A DNA stretch of 64,000 bases from Comamonadaceae bacterium UBA4962 (GTDB lineage Bacteria > Pseudomonadota > Gammaproteobacteria > Burkholderiales > Burkholderiaceae_C), in the NCBI GenBank assembly GCA_002397315.1, contig DHAE01000018.1, positions 1 through 64,000 of the forward strand, in the 5' to 3' direction. A program made the translations under genes and the position numbers. The notes beneath the pieces were generated by a model that worked only from the letters and a program-made list of their open reading frames with translations, searched no databases and was not told the origin of the DNA. Positions 44,637-53,947 of the stretch are shown piece by piece (positions within the stretch are counted from its first letter, which is position 1; every line of letters starts with the position of its first letter).

Positions 44637-45839
44637 ATGGCATGGGATGGTTTGAGAACCGGGACGCGGCTCGTCCTGGCGTTCGGCGCGGTCGCGCTGC
44701 TGGTGGCGGTGCTCATGGGCGTGGGGCTGGCCGACATCTCCGGCGCGCAGGATGCGCACGGTGCCGTGCTGCAGGCCGCGGCGGGCCTGCCGGATGCCGC
44801 CCAGCGCGCGCCGATCGAGCGGGCGGTGGCGGTGGCGCAGGCGGAACTCTCGAGCATGCGTGCCTGGCTGATCGGCCTGGGCTGCGCGGTGTTCGCGGTG
44901 GCCGGCCTGGCGTTCGTGCTGCTGCGCAGCGGCATCGTCGCGCCGCTCGATCAGGCCATCCTGATCGCGGAAACCGTCGCCGCCGGCGATCTGAGCCAGG
45001 AATTCAGCAGCGACCTGAAGGGCGATTTCGGGCGCCTGCTCGGCGCGCTGGGCACCATGGAGGACACGCTCACCGAGCTGGTGTCCCGCATCCAGCAGTC
45101 CACGCACGCCATCGGCGCGAGTGCGGGCGAGATCAACGCGGGCAACGGCGACCTGGAGCGCCGCACCGGCGAGCAGGTCGCGTCGCTCGCCGAAACCGCC
45201 GCGAGCATGGAAGAGCTCACCGCCACGGTCCGGCAGAACGCGGAGCGGGCACGCTCGGCCAGCGACCTCGCGGTGGCGGCGTCCGACACCGCCGGGCGCG
45301 GCGGCGCCGTGGTGGGCCAGGTGGTGCAGACCATGCAGACCATCAGCGGCAGCTCCCACAAGATCGTGGACATCATTCAGGTGATCGAGGGCATCGCGTT
45401 CCAGACCAACATCCTGGCGCTCAATGCGGCCGTCGAGGCTGCGCGCGCGGGCGAGCAGGGCCGGGGCTTCGCCGTGGTGGCGGCCGAGGTGCGCAGCCTC
45501 GCGCAGCGCAGCGCCGTGGCCGCGCGCGAGATCAAGGGACTCATCGATGCGTCGGTCGAGCAGGTGCGCAGCGGCGCCGGGCTGGTGGACCAGGCCGGCC
45601 GCACCATGGAGCAGATCGTCGGCTCGGTGGGGCAGGTGAGCGCGCTGCTGGGCGAGATCTCGCATGCGCTGCACGAACAGAGCGACGGCATCGCGCACGT
45701 GAACCAGTCCGTCGCGCAGATGGACGGCACCACCCAGCAGAACGCCGCGCTGGTGCAGCAGGCCGCGCGCGCGGCAGCGGCCCTCGACGAGCGCGCGCAG
45801 GACCTGCAGCGCGCCGTGGGGGCGTTCAAGCTCGATTGA
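44637..45839 (+). CDS. Methyl-accepting chemotaxis protein with short periplasmic loop
   Basis: A 400-residue receptor with two membrane helices (about 11-30 and 78-100) separated by only some 45 residues, too short for a standard ligand-binding bundle. A HAMP-like linker (QAILIAETVAAGDLSQEF) and the signature tip GIAFQTNILALNAAVEAARAG follow. It may sense through the membrane or a partner protein. ATG 44637 has AGGAGA 6 nt upstream. The C-terminus ends VGAFKLD without a NWxxF motif. It is convergent with the yciO-like gene, 21 nt away. Confidence 0.92.
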   Translation: MAWDGLRTGTRLVLAFGAVALLVAVLMGVGLADISGAQDAHGAVLQAAAGLPDAAQRAPIERAVAVAQAELSSMRAWLIGLGCAVFAVAGLAFVLLRSGIVAPLDQAILIAETVAAGDLSQEFSSDLKGDFGRLLGALGTMEDTLTELVSRIQQSTHAIGASAGEINAGNGDLERRTGEQVASLAETAASMEELTATVRQNAERARSASDLAVAASDTAGRGGAVVGQVVQTMQTISGSSHKIVDIIQVIEGIAFQTNILALNAAVEAARAGEQGRGFAVVAAEVRSLAQRSAVAAREIKGLIDASVEQVRSGAGLVDQAGRTMEQIVGSVGQVSALLGEISHALHEQSDGIAHVNQSVAQMDGTTQQNAALVQQAARAAAALDERAQDLQRAVGAFKLD

Positions 45840-45860
45840 GCGTTGCGCGGGGCTCGGGGC

Positions 45861-46496
45861 CTACAGGCCCAGTGCCGCGAGCGGGCCGCGCCCCTCGCGC
45901 ACCACGCGCGGCTCGCCGCCGGTGGCCATGTCGGTCAGGTCCACCACGGTGGTGGGCTCCTGCGGACAGGCGCCCGCGTCCACCACGGCGTCGATCTGGT
46001 GCTCGAAGCGTGCGCGGATCTCCGACGGATCGTTCATGGGCTCCGTCTCGCCCGGCGGGATCAGCGTGGTCGCGAGCAGCGGCGCGCCGTGCAGTTCCAG
46101 CAGCAGTTGCAGGCCCTTGCGGTCGGGCACGCGCAGGCCGATGGTCTTGCGCTGCGGATGGCTCACGCGGCGCGGCACTTCCTTGGTCGCGTCGAGGATG
46201 AAGGTATACGGGCCGGGGGTGGCCTGCTTCACCAGGCGGTACTGCCGGTTGTCCACGCGGGCGTAGTTCGACACTTCCGACAGGTCGCGGCAGAGCAGCG
46301 TCAGGTGGTGCTTCTCGTCCACCTGACGGATGCGGCGCAGCCGGTCCACGGCATCCTTGTCGTCGAGCTGGCAGACGAGCGCGTAGCTCGAGTCGGTGGG
46401 CACCGCGAGCACCGCACCGCGGGCCAGCAGCGCCGCGGCCTGCTTGAGCAGCCGGGGCTGCGGGTTGTCGGGGTGGACTTCGAAATACTGGGCCAT
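45861..46496 (-). CDS. YciO/Sua5-YrdC family protein (L-threonylcarbamoyladenylate synthase-like)
   Basis: A 211-residue YrdC-fold protein. It contains AVPTDSSYALVCQLDDKDAVDRLRRIRQ (the PTDTxYGL-like motif), KKHHLT-type VDEKHHLTLLCRDLSEVSNYA, and GPYTFILDATKEVPRR with the fold's nucleotide pocket TIGLRVPD. YrdC/Sua5 proteins make threonylcarbamoyl-AMP for tRNA t6A; the YciO branch is a paralogue whose exact substrate is less certain. It lies 31 nt downstream of rnm, the same pairing (yciV-yciO) as in Escherichia coli, and probably shares its transcript. Confidence 0.88.
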   Translation of the reverse strand: MAQYFEVHPDNPQPRLLKQAAALLARGAVLAVPTDSSYALVCQLDDKDAVDRLRRIRQVDEKHHLTLLCRDLSEVSNYARVDNRQYRLVKQATPGPYTFILDATKEVPRRVSHPQRKTIGLRVPDRKGLQLLLELHGAPLLATTLIPPGETEPMNDPSEIRARFEHQIDAVVDAGACPQEPTTVVDLTDMATGGEPRVVREGRGPLAALGL

Positions 46497-46527
46497 GGGA
46501 ACTCGGGTGAAAGAAAGCGCGGGCCGG

Positions 46528-47391
46528 TCAGTGCGCGCGCCGCACGCGGTCGGCGAGCAGCTCCCACACGGGCGTGAGGGCACCGGGCAGCGGCGGCAGC
46601 GTTCCCAGGTCGGTGTGCGATTCGTCCGGGCTGTGGAAATCGCTGCCGCGCGAAGCCGCCAGGCCGAACTCCTTCGCCATGCCGGCATAGGTGACGTATT
46701 CCGCCGCCGTGTGGCTGCCGGTGACGACTTCCACGCCTTGCCCGCCGTGCTGGCGGAATTCGGAGAAGAGCGCGAACTCTTCGGTGGCGGAGAACTTGTA
46801 GCGTGCGGGATGCGCGATCACGGCCATGCCGCCGGCCTGCGTGATCCAGCGCACCGCATCGCCCAATGAGGCCCAGCGGTGCGGCACGTAGCCGGGCTTG
46901 CCCTCGGTGAGGAAGCGGCGGAACACCTCGGGGGTGTCGCGGCACACGCCCGTCTCCACCAGGAAGCGCGCGAAGTGCGTGCGCGAGATCAGTTCGGGGT
47001 TGCCGACGTAGTGCAGCGCGCCTTCGTAGGCATCGCGGATGCCGACCTGGGCGAGCTGCCGCGCCATCTCCTGCGCGCGCTCGCCGCGGCCGCCGCGCGT
47101 GGCGGCCAGCCCCTCGACCAGCCCGGCGTCGTCCGGGTCGAACCCCAGCCCGACGATGTGCACCGTGGCCCCGATGAAGGTCACCGAGATCTCCACGCCC
47201 GTGAGGTAGTCCATGCCCTGCGCGGCCGCGGCGGCCATGGCGCGGTGCTGCCCGCCCACTTCGTCGTGGTCGGTCAGCGCCCACAGCTCGACGCCGTTGG
47301 CATGCGCCCGCTGCGCGAGCGCTTCGGGCGTGAGCGTGCCGTCGGACACCACGGAATGGCAATGGAGGTCGGCGTTCAGCAGGATGGACAC
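46528..47391 (-). CDS. rnm: PHP-domain phosphoesterase (RNase AM / 3',5'-nucleotide phosphatase)
   Basis: A 287-residue PHP-family metal enzyme. Motifs: DLHCHSVVSDG, LTDHDEVGG, GVEISVTF, VIAHPARY and SDFHSPDE, which together supply the three-metal site. Family: YciV/TrpH, shown in E. coli to be a 5'-3' exonuclease maturing rRNA ends, and in Chromobacterium a 3',5'-nucleoside bisphosphate phosphatase. The GTG start at 47391 puts NADLHCH near residue 6, as in homologues; an ATG at 47460 would add 23 non-conserved residues. It precedes the yciO-like gene. Confidence 0.9.
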   Translation of the reverse strand: MSILLNADLHCHSVVSDGTLTPEALAQRAHANGVELWALTDHDEVGGQHRAMAAAAAQGMDYLTGVEISVTFIGATVHIVGLGFDPDDAGLVEGLAATRGGRGERAQEMARQLAQVGIRDAYEGALHYVGNPELISRTHFARFLVETGVCRDTPEVFRRFLTEGKPGYVPHRWASLGDAVRWITQAGGMAVIAHPARYKFSATEEFALFSEFRQHGGQGVEVVTGSHTAAEYVTYAGMAKEFGLAASRGSDFHSPDESHTDLGTLPPLPGALTPVWELLADRVRRAH

Positions 47392-47485
47392 GGGGACATT
47401 GTAGGACCGCGCTTCGGAACCTGCCTGTGCGAAAGCCGCGCGAACGGCTGTCGGCGGCACGGCAGTCGTGCCGCGCCGGGCGGCC

Positions 47486-49201
47486 TCAGGTCTGCGCGCC
47501 TTCCACCAGGAACTGCACCCGCCGCTCGCCCTTCCATTCGTTCACGTCGAGCCGGAACGCCAGCAGCACGCGCGCGGGCAGCGGGTCGGTGTGGCCGAAC
47601 CAGATGCCGTCCACCGGGCGGCCCTGGTGCAGCAGCTTGAGCGACAAGTGGTTCTTGCCTTCGCCCACCAGCCGCTGGCTGACGATCTCCACCTCTTCGC
47701 TGAACGTGGGCGGCGCGAAGCCCTGGCCCCAGACCTCGCGGTGCAGCGTGTCCACCAGTTCGGCTCGGCAGTATTCCGGCGACAGCGGCCCGTCGGTGTC
47801 GAGCCGGCGCGTGAGCGTGGCGGCGTCCAGCCACTCCTGCGCCACCTGGGCGAAGGCGCGCTCGAACACCGGGAACTGGTCCTTCGCCACCGTGCAGCCG
47901 GCCGCCATCGCATGGCCGCCGAATTTCAGGATCGCGCCCGGATGGCGCTTGGCCACCAGGTCGAGCGCATCGCGCAGGTGGAAGCCCGGAATCGAGCGGC
48001 CCGAGCCCTTGATCTCGTCCTCCTTGCCCGGCGCGCTGCTGGTGGCGAACACGAAGGTCGGCCGGTGCAGCCGGTCCTTGATGCGCGAGGCCACGATGCC
48101 GACCACGCCCTCGTGGAAGTCCGGGTCCCACACGCTCACGGCGGCTGGCGGCTCGTCGTTCTCGCCGAACAGGCTCTCGGCCATCAGCAGCGCCTGCTCG
48201 CGCATGCCGCCTTCGATCTCGCGCCGCTCGCGGTTGATCGCATCGAGCGTGCGCGCGAGTTCCGCTGCGCGGCCACGGTCGTCGGTCAGCAGGCATTCGA
48301 TGCCCAGCGTCATGTCCGCGAGGCGCCCGGCCGCGTTGATCCGCGGGCCGAGCGCGAAACCGAAGTCGAAGGTGGTGGCCACGTCCGCCTTCCGGCCGGC
48401 GGCATCGAACAGCGCCGCGATCCCGGCCGGCATGTGGCCCGCGCGGATGCGCTTGAGCCCCTGCGCCACCAGGCGGCGGTTGTTCGCGTCCAGCCGCACC
48501 ACGTCCGCGACCGTGCCCAGCGCCACCAGGGGCAGCAGCGGCTCCAGCTTCGGCTGGCTGGCCTTGTCGAACACGCCGCGCTCGCGCAGCTCCGCGCGCA
48601 GCGCCATCAGCACGTAGAACATCACGCCCACGCCGGCGATCGACTTGCTCTCGAACGCGCAGCCGGGCTGGTTGGGGTTCACGATCGCATCGGCGGGCGG
48701 CAGCGCGGGGCCGGGCAGGTGGTGGTCGGTGACCAGCACGTCCAGGCCCAGTGCCTTGGCCTCGGCCACGCCTTCCACGCTGGCGATGCCGTTGTCCACC
48801 GTCACCAGCAGGTCGGCGCCGCGTTCGTGCACGCGGCGGGAAATCGCGGCGCTCAGCCCGTAGCCGTCCGCGACGCGGTCGGGCACCAGGTAGTCCACGT
48901 GGCGCGCGCCCAGCAGCCGCAGCCCGCGCACCGCCACGGCGCAGGCGGTGGCGCCGTCGCAGTCGTAGTCGGCGACGACCACGATGCGCCGGTCGGCCGC
49001 GATCGCATCGGCGAGCAGCACCGCCGCCTCGCGCGTGCCGAGCAGGCTGGGCGGCGGCAGCAGCCGCGCGAGCGCGTCGTCGAGTTCGTCGTGCGCCTTC
49101 ACGCCACGCGCGGCGTAGAGCCGCGCGAGCAGCGGATGCACGCCGGCCTGCTCCAGCGCCCAGACGGCGCGCGGGGGAATGTCCCGGGCGACGATCTTCA
49201 T
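47486..49201 (-). CDS. recJ: Single-stranded-DNA-specific exonuclease RecJ
   Basis: A 571-residue protein. The DHH domain has VVVADYDCDGATA and VTDHHLPG, with NPNQPG and the GVG motif of the RecJ active site. A DHHA1 region follows with FGGHAMAAGCTV, and a C-terminal OB-fold extends past residue 450. RecJ degrades single-stranded DNA 5' to 3' in recombination and mismatch repair. Its ATG overlaps the TGA of the upstream gene (ATGA), so the two are translationally coupled. Confidence 0.97.
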   Translation of the reverse strand: MKIVARDIPPRAVWALEQAGVHPLLARLYAARGVKAHDELDDALARLLPPPSLLGTREAAVLLADAIAADRRIVVVADYDCDGATACAVAVRGLRLLGARHVDYLVPDRVADGYGLSAAISRRVHERGADLLVTVDNGIASVEGVAEAKALGLDVLVTDHHLPGPALPPADAIVNPNQPGCAFESKSIAGVGVMFYVLMALRAELRERGVFDKASQPKLEPLLPLVALGTVADVVRLDANNRRLVAQGLKRIRAGHMPAGIAALFDAAGRKADVATTFDFGFALGPRINAAGRLADMTLGIECLLTDDRGRAAELARTLDAINRERREIEGGMREQALLMAESLFGENDEPPAAVSVWDPDFHEGVVGIVASRIKDRLHRPTFVFATSSAPGKEDEIKGSGRSIPGFHLRDALDLVAKRHPGAILKFGGHAMAAGCTVAKDQFPVFERAFAQVAQEWLDAATLTRRLDTDGPLSPEYCRAELVDTLHREVWGQGFAPPTFSEEVEIVSQRLVGEGKNHLSLKLLHQGRPVDGIWFGHTDPLPARVLLAFRLDVNEWKGERRVQFLVEGAQT

Positions 49202-50157
49202 AGCTGCTCCTGCAGCGCGGCGAAGCGCATGGGCCGCAGCCGGCGGCGCAGGCGGTCCAGCAGGCCCGCGGGCGCCGTGTCCCACGCCATCGCGCTGCGC
49301 TCGCCGCACAGCGTCAGCCGCGCCGCGCCGCCGCGCTCCACATGGGCGGCGAGGCGGGCCACGGGGCCGGCGTCCAGCGCCTTCCACGCTTCGGCCCAGG
49401 CGCGCCAGTCCTCGTGCAGCGCGGCGTCGCGCAGGGCCTGCGGCACCTCGGGCATGGCCGCCGCGGGCAGGGCGCCTTCGGGCAGCCGGCCCGCGCCGTG
49501 CACCCAGAACGCGTTCACCGGCGGCAGGCCGCGCGCGGCGCGCGCGTCGTTGAAGGGATGGGTGTAGAGCAGCATCTGCATCTCGCTGTGCAGGCGGTGC
49601 AGCAGCCGCGCGCGGGCCGCATCGGGCATCCAGGCGCGCACGTCGCGCTGCACCACGCGGTCCAGCGAGGCGGTGGCGAGGCCGTCGAACAGCGCCGAGC
49701 GTGCCCGCCAGCGCGTGGGCGCGTCGTACGTGAGTTCGATGCCGTCCTCGGCGAACCAGGGCGCGAGGATGCCCAACAGTTCGCGCGATGCGGCCTCGTC
49801 CAGGCGCAGGGCGGCCGGATCCGCCAGCAGTACCTGGTCGGAGCCCACGCGCCACTGGCAGGGCGTCACCCAGGCCCAGGCCGCCGCACCGGCCGGTGCC
49901 TGCCCGGGCCCGGAGCCGTGCTCCCAGGCCGCCCACGGCGTGGTGCCGTCGCGGCCGGCGGGCAGGCCCAGGTGCCGTGCCAGCGCGCGCTCGTGGGGCG
50001 GTGTGAAGTCGGATTCTTCGCCGGCATCGGTGCCGGCGGGCGACAGGCGCGGCAGCAGCCGGTCGAGGTGGGGCAGGGACAGGCCTTCGAGCGCCTGCCT
50101 GCATCCCGGCGTCGTGCTGGCCGCCAGGGGGATGAGCAAATGGTGGATCTCCGACAT
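49198..50157 (-). CDS. Conserved betaproteobacterial protein annotated as phosphoglycerate mutase-like
   Basis: A 319-residue protein starting MSEIHHLLIPLAAS, containing TPPHERALARHLGLP, CQWRVGSDQVLLADPAALRLDEAASREL, MQMLLYTHPFNDARAARGLPPVNAFWVHGAG and a C-terminal RRLRPMRFAALQEQL. I recognise it as the family next to recJ in Comamonadaceae that is often labelled cofactor-independent phosphoglycerate mutase-like. I see no complete iPGM metal-binding set, so real mutase activity is doubtful. It is co-translated with recJ and divergent from lolC. Confidence 0.7.
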   Translation of the reverse strand: MSEIHHLLIPLAASTTPGCRQALEGLSLPHLDRLLPRLSPAGTDAGEESDFTPPHERALARHLGLPAGRDGTTPWAAWEHGSGPGQAPAGAAAWAWVTPCQWRVGSDQVLLADPAALRLDEAASRELLGILAPWFAEDGIELTYDAPTRWRARSALFDGLATASLDRVVQRDVRAWMPDAARARLLHRLHSEMQMLLYTHPFNDARAARGLPPVNAFWVHGAGRLPEGALPAAAMPEVPQALRDAALHEDWRAWAEAWKALDAGPVARLAAHVERGGAARLTLCGERSAMAWDTAPAGLLDRLRRRLRPMRFAALQEQL

Positions 50158-50241
50158 GGAGGGTATTGTCCGGGATGCCACAATCGCCGCCGTCCCGGTG
50201 CCGCCAATCCCGTCGCGGCGCGGGGCCGCTTTCTCCCCACC

Positions 50242-51495
50242 ATGCAACTTCCCTACGAACTGGCCCTGGGCTGGCGCTACACCCGGGCCGGACGCGCCAC
50301 GCGGCGCAACGGCTTCATCTCGTTCATCTCCGGCGTCTCGATGCTGGGCATCGCCCTCGGCGTGGCCGCGCTCATCATCGTGCTCAGCGTGATGAACGGC
50401 TTCCAGAAGGAAGTGCGCGACCGCATGCTGAGCGTCGTCTCCCACGTCGAGATCTTCGCGCCCCAGGGCGCCGCGCTGCCCGATCCGGCGCTCACCATGG
50501 CTGAGGCCCGCAAAAACCCCGAAGTGGTGGGTGCCGCCCCCTTCGTCGGCTCGCAGGCGCTGATCGCCCGGGGCGAGGACATGAAGGGCGCCCTGGTGCG
50601 CGGCATCGACCCGGCCCGCGAGGGCGAGGTGACCGATCTGGCGGCCAAGAACGCCGATGCCGTCAACACGCTGACCCCGGGCAGCTTCCACGTCGTGCTG
50701 GGCGTGGAACTGGCACGCGCGCTCGGCGTGCGGGTGGGCGACGCGGTCACGCTGATCGCGCCGGGCGGCCAGGTCACCCCGGCCGGCGTAGTGCCGCGCC
50801 TCAAGCAGATGACCGTCTCGGGCATCTTTGAATCCGGCCACTACGAATACGACTCCGCCCTGGTGCTGCTGCACCATGCGGACGCCGAACGCATCTTCCG
50901 CCTCGAAGGCCCCACCGGCATCCGCCTCAAGCTGCGCGACCTGCACCAGGCGCCCGAGGTCACGCAGGAACTCGCCCGCACCCTCTCGGGCGACCTGCTG
51001 ATCCGCGACTGGACGCAGCAGAACCGCACCTGGTTCGCGGCCGTGCAGCTCGAAAAGCGCATGATGTTCATCATCCTCACGCTGATCGTCGCGGTGGCGG
51101 CCTTCAACCTGGTCTCCACCCTGGTGATGACCGTGACCGACAAGCGCGCCGACATCGCCATCCTGCGCACCCTGGGCGCGAGCCCGCGCAGCATCATGGC
51201 GGTGTTCGTGGTGCAGGGCGCCCTGGTGGGCGTGATCGGCACCGCCTGCGGGCTGGCGCTCGGCCTGCTCGTGGCCTTCAACATCGACGTCATCGTGCCG
51301 GCCATCGAGCATGCCCTGCACGCGAGCTTCCTGCCGAAAGACATCTACCTCATCAGCAAGATGCCCAGCGACCCGCAGACCAGCGACATCGCGCCCATCG
51401 CGATCATCTCCCTCGTCCTGGCCTTCGCGGCCACCCTGTACCCGAGCTGGCGCGCCAGCCGCGTGAACCCTGCGGAGGCGCTGCGTTATGAATAG
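50242..51495 (+). CDS. lolC: Lipoprotein-releasing ABC permease LolC/LolE family
   Basis: A 417-residue inner-membrane permease. The N-terminal helix has the family signature NGFISFISGVSMLGIALGVAALIIVLSVMNGF. A periplasmic domain of about 200 residues follows, and three C-terminal helices start with MFIILTLIVAVAAFNLVSTLVM and end in YPSWRASRVNPAEALRYE. With LolD it extracts lipoproteins from the inner membrane and hands them to LolA. Only one permease gene is present beside lolD, so the complex may be a homodimer (LolF-like) or a second gene may lie elsewhere. The start is at 50242. Confidence 0.94.
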   Translation: MQLPYELALGWRYTRAGRATRRNGFISFISGVSMLGIALGVAALIIVLSVMNGFQKEVRDRMLSVVSHVEIFAPQGAALPDPALTMAEARKNPEVVGAAPFVGSQALIARGEDMKGALVRGIDPAREGEVTDLAAKNADAVNTLTPGSFHVVLGVELARALGVRVGDAVTLIAPGGQVTPAGVVPRLKQMTVSGIFESGHYEYDSALVLLHHADAERIFRLEGPTGIRLKLRDLHQAPEVTQELARTLSGDLLIRDWTQQNRTWFAAVQLEKRMMFIILTLIVAVAAFNLVSTLVMTVTDKRADIAILRTLGASPRSIMAVFVVQGALVGVIGTACGLALGLLVAFNIDVIVPAIEHALHASFLPKDIYLISKMPSDPQTSDIAPIAIISLVLAFAATLYPSWRASRVNPAEALRYE

Positions 51496-51499
51496 TCAG

Positions 51500-51615
51500 G
51501 AACACTCCCCTGAGCCGCTTCGCGGCTTCCCCCCGCTCTCGCCGTGCTGCGCACGCCGGGCGGGTGGACGCAGCCCTCGCTGCGGGGCGGCCCTTGCTTG
51601 GCTGCCACTGGACTG
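51500..51615. repeat. Comamonadaceae-type intergenic hairpin repeat
   Basis: The lolC-lolD gap contains CCCCTGAGCCGCTTCGCGGCTTCCCCC followed by GC-rich arms around CGCTGCGGGGCGGCCCTTGCTTGGC. From memory this pattern is a dispersed intergenic repeat in Acidovorax and relatives. It contains GAAGCCGC-type hairpins and no gene. It separates lolD from lolC by 174 nt. Confidence 0.5.
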
Positions 51616-51669
51616 GGCCATGCCGGTTTCATGGGCTGTGGGTAGCGCTTTGCGCGCTGGAGAATCGAG

Positions 51670-52362
51670 ATGAACGCGCGGAACAACGAAGTGGTGCTCC
51701 AGGCGCGCGGCCTCACCAAGCGCTTCACCGAAGGCCGGCTCGACGTCACCGTGCTCAAGGGCGTGGACCTGGCGGTGCACGTGGGCGAAACCCTGGCCAT
51801 CGTGGGCGCCTCGGGCTCGGGCAAGAGCACGCTGCTGCACCTGCTCGGCGGGCTGGATGCGCCCACCTCCGGCAGCGTTCAACTGCAGGGCGCGGCGTTC
51901 GACACGCTCTCGCCCCAGCAGCAGGGCCGCCTGCGCAACACCCACCTGGGCTTCATCTACCAGTTCCACCACCTGCTGCCCGAGTTCAGCGCGCGCGACA
52001 ACGTCGCCATGCCGCTGCGCATCCGCCGCGAGCCCTATGCCGACTGCCTCGCGACGGCGGACGCCATGCTGGAGTCCGTGGGCCTGTCCGGCCGCGTGCA
52101 CCACCGGCCGGCCGAACTCTCGGGCGGCGAGCGCCAGCGCGTGGCCATCGCGCGCGCCCTGGTCACCCGGCCCGCCTGCGTGCTGGCCGACGAGCCCACC
52201 GGCAACCTCGACCGCGGCACCGCCGACGGCGTGTTCCAGCTCATGCTGCGGCTCGCGCGCGAGCAGGGCACGGCCTTCGTCATGGTCACCCACGACGAGG
52301 CGCTGGCCGCGCGCTGCGACCGCGTGGTGCGGCTGGTGTCCGGCGCGCTGGCGGTGGCCTGA
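51670..52362 (+). CDS. lolD: Lipoprotein-releasing ABC ATPase LolD
   Basis: A 230-residue ATPase: Walker A GASGSGKST, Q-loop YQFHHLLPEF (the LolD-type FQxHHLLPEFtA motif), signature LSGGERQR, Walker B CVLADEPTGNLD and H-loop VTHDE. It powers LolC/E. ATG 51670 gives MNARNNEVVLQARGLTK; ribosome-site pairing is weak (GAGAATCGAG). It lies on the same strand as lolC with a repeat in between. Confidence 0.95.
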   Translation: MNARNNEVVLQARGLTKRFTEGRLDVTVLKGVDLAVHVGETLAIVGASGSGKSTLLHLLGGLDAPTSGSVQLQGAAFDTLSPQQQGRLRNTHLGFIYQFHHLLPEFSARDNVAMPLRIRREPYADCLATADAMLESVGLSGRVHHRPAELSGGERQRVAIARALVTRPACVLADEPTGNLDRGTADGVFQLMLRLAREQGTAFVMVTHDEALAARCDRVVRLVSGALAVA

Positions 52363-52416
52363 TACGGCCCGGCAGACCGATCCATCCGGCATCCGAGGAC
52401 GCAGCAGGCAAACACC

Positions 52417-53535
52417 ATGGAACGCAGCGCCACGCCATCCGTTTTCAATCCCGATCGGGCCGCACCCACCGAAGGCCTCCCGCTGCTCGCGATCACCCAG
52501 GGCGACCCGGCCGGCATCGGCCCGGAGATCGTCGCCAAGGCGTTCCGCGACGCGCCCGAGGCGATGCAGGGCTGCTTCGTGGTGGGCGAGGTGGAGACGC
52601 TGCGCCGTGCCGCGCGCTGCATCGCCCGGCCGGGCGAGCCTTCGCTGCCACTGGCACTGCTGGAATCGCCCGAAGACGCCCGTGCCGCGCCGCCGCGCTG
52701 CCTGCCCGTGCTGCCCCTGCCGGGCCTGCCCGGGCCGGTGCCGTTCGGCGCGGTGAATGCCGAGGCCGGACGGGCCGCGGCCGACTGCGTGGTCTGGGCC
52801 GCGCGCGCCGCGCTGCGCGGCGAGATCGCAGGCCTCGTCACCGCCCCGCTGCACAAGGAGGCGCTTTCGGCCGCCGGCGTGCACTTCCCCGGCCATACCG
52901 AACTGCTGCAGGCCGAGGCGGCCCGCCATGCCGGCGTGCCCATCGCCGACATGCCCGTGCGCATGATGCTCGCGAGCGACGAGCTGCGCACCGTGCTGGT
53001 CAGCATCCACGTCGCGCTGCGCGACGCCATCGACGCGGTCACGCAGCACAACGTCCTGCGCACGCTGGAGATCACGCATGCCGCGCTGCGGCGCAGCCTG
53101 GGCCGCGATCCGCGCATCGGCGTGGCGGGCCTCAATCCGCACGCGGGCGAGGGCGGGCTGTTCGGCCGCGAGGAGATCGAGGCGATCGCGCCGGCCGTCG
53201 CCGCAGCGCGCGCGCGCGGCATCGACGCGCACGGCCCCTTCGCGCCCGATACCGTCTTCATGCGTGCGCGCAGCACGCCGCAGCGCGCGGGCGAATTCGA
53301 CGTGGTGCTGGCCATGTACCACGACCAGGGCCTGATTCCCGTCAAGTACCTCGGAGTGGACAAGGGCGTGAACGTCACCCTCGGCCTGCCGCTGGTGCGC
53401 ACCAGCCCGGACCACGGCACGGCCTTCGACATCGCGGGGCAGGGCATTGCCGATGCCTCGAGCCTCGTCGAGGCCGTGCGCATGGCGCGCAGCCTGGCGG
53501 CAGCCCCGGTGCGCGCCGCCCCGCTCAGCGCTTGA
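52417..53535 (+). CDS. pdxA: 4-hydroxythreonine-4-phosphate dehydrogenase
   Basis: A 372-residue PdxA family member. It has ITQGDPAGIGPEIV, TAPLHKEALSAAGVHFPGHTELL (substrate and metal-site region), NPHAGEGGLFGREE and YHDQGLIPVKYLG, all hallmarks of PdxA. It oxidises 4-phosphohydroxy-threonine in pyridoxal phosphate synthesis. An N-terminal extension of about 22 residues precedes LPLLAITQGD. It is convergent with mscL, and the two coding ends overlap by 11 nt. Confidence 0.93.
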   Translation: MERSATPSVFNPDRAAPTEGLPLLAITQGDPAGIGPEIVAKAFRDAPEAMQGCFVVGEVETLRRAARCIARPGEPSLPLALLESPEDARAAPPRCLPVLPLPGLPGPVPFGAVNAEAGRAAADCVVWAARAALRGEIAGLVTAPLHKEALSAAGVHFPGHTELLQAEAARHAGVPIADMPVRMMLASDELRTVLVSIHVALRDAIDAVTQHNVLRTLEITHAALRRSLGRDPRIGVAGLNPHAGEGGLFGREEIEAIAPAVAAARARGIDAHGPFAPDTVFMRARSTPQRAGEFDVVLAMYHDQGLIPVKYLGVDKGVNVTLGLPLVRTSPDHGTAFDIAGQGIADASSLVEAVRMARSLAAAPVRAAPLSA

Positions 53536-53947
53536 GGCTGTCGCGGATCTCGCGCAGCAGCACGATGTCCTCGGGCGCAGCCGCCGGCGGTGCGGGCGGC
53601 GTCTCGCGCTTGAGCCGGTTGATTTGCTTGACCATCATGAAAATGATGAACGCGAGAATCAGGAAATTCACCGCGACGGTAATGAAACTGCCGTAGGCCA
53701 GCACGGGCACGCCCGCCTTGCGCAGCGCCTCCAGCGTGGCCGGCGTGCCGGGCGGCACACTGCCGAGCACCAGGAAGAGGTTGGAGAAATCCAGCCGGCC
53801 GAATACCAGCCCGACGATGGGCATGATGACGTCATTGACCAGCGAGTCGACGATCTTCCCGAAGGCCCCGCCGATGATCACGCCCACGGCGAGGTCTATC
53901 ACATTTCCCTTCACCGCGAACTCTCGGAACTCCTTGGCAATACCCAT
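53525..53947 (-). CDS. mscL: Large-conductance mechanosensitive channel MscL
   Basis: A 140-residue channel. It starts MGIAKEFREFAVKGNVIDLAVGVIIGGAFGKIV (first membrane helix), has the periplasmic loop around GTPATLEALRKAG, and a second helix YGSFITVAVNFLILAFIIFMMVKQIN. A Pro-rich linker and the C-terminal helix LLREIRDSL follow. It opens under membrane tension to release solutes during osmotic downshock. AAGGAGA lies 6 nt before the ATG. It is divergent from petA. Confidence 0.97.
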   Translation of the reverse strand: MGIAKEFREFAVKGNVIDLAVGVIIGGAFGKIVDSLVNDVIMPIVGLVFGRLDFSNLFLVLGSVPPGTPATLEALRKAGVPVLAYGSFITVAVNFLILAFIIFMMVKQINRLKRETPPAPPAAAPEDIVLLREIRDSLKR

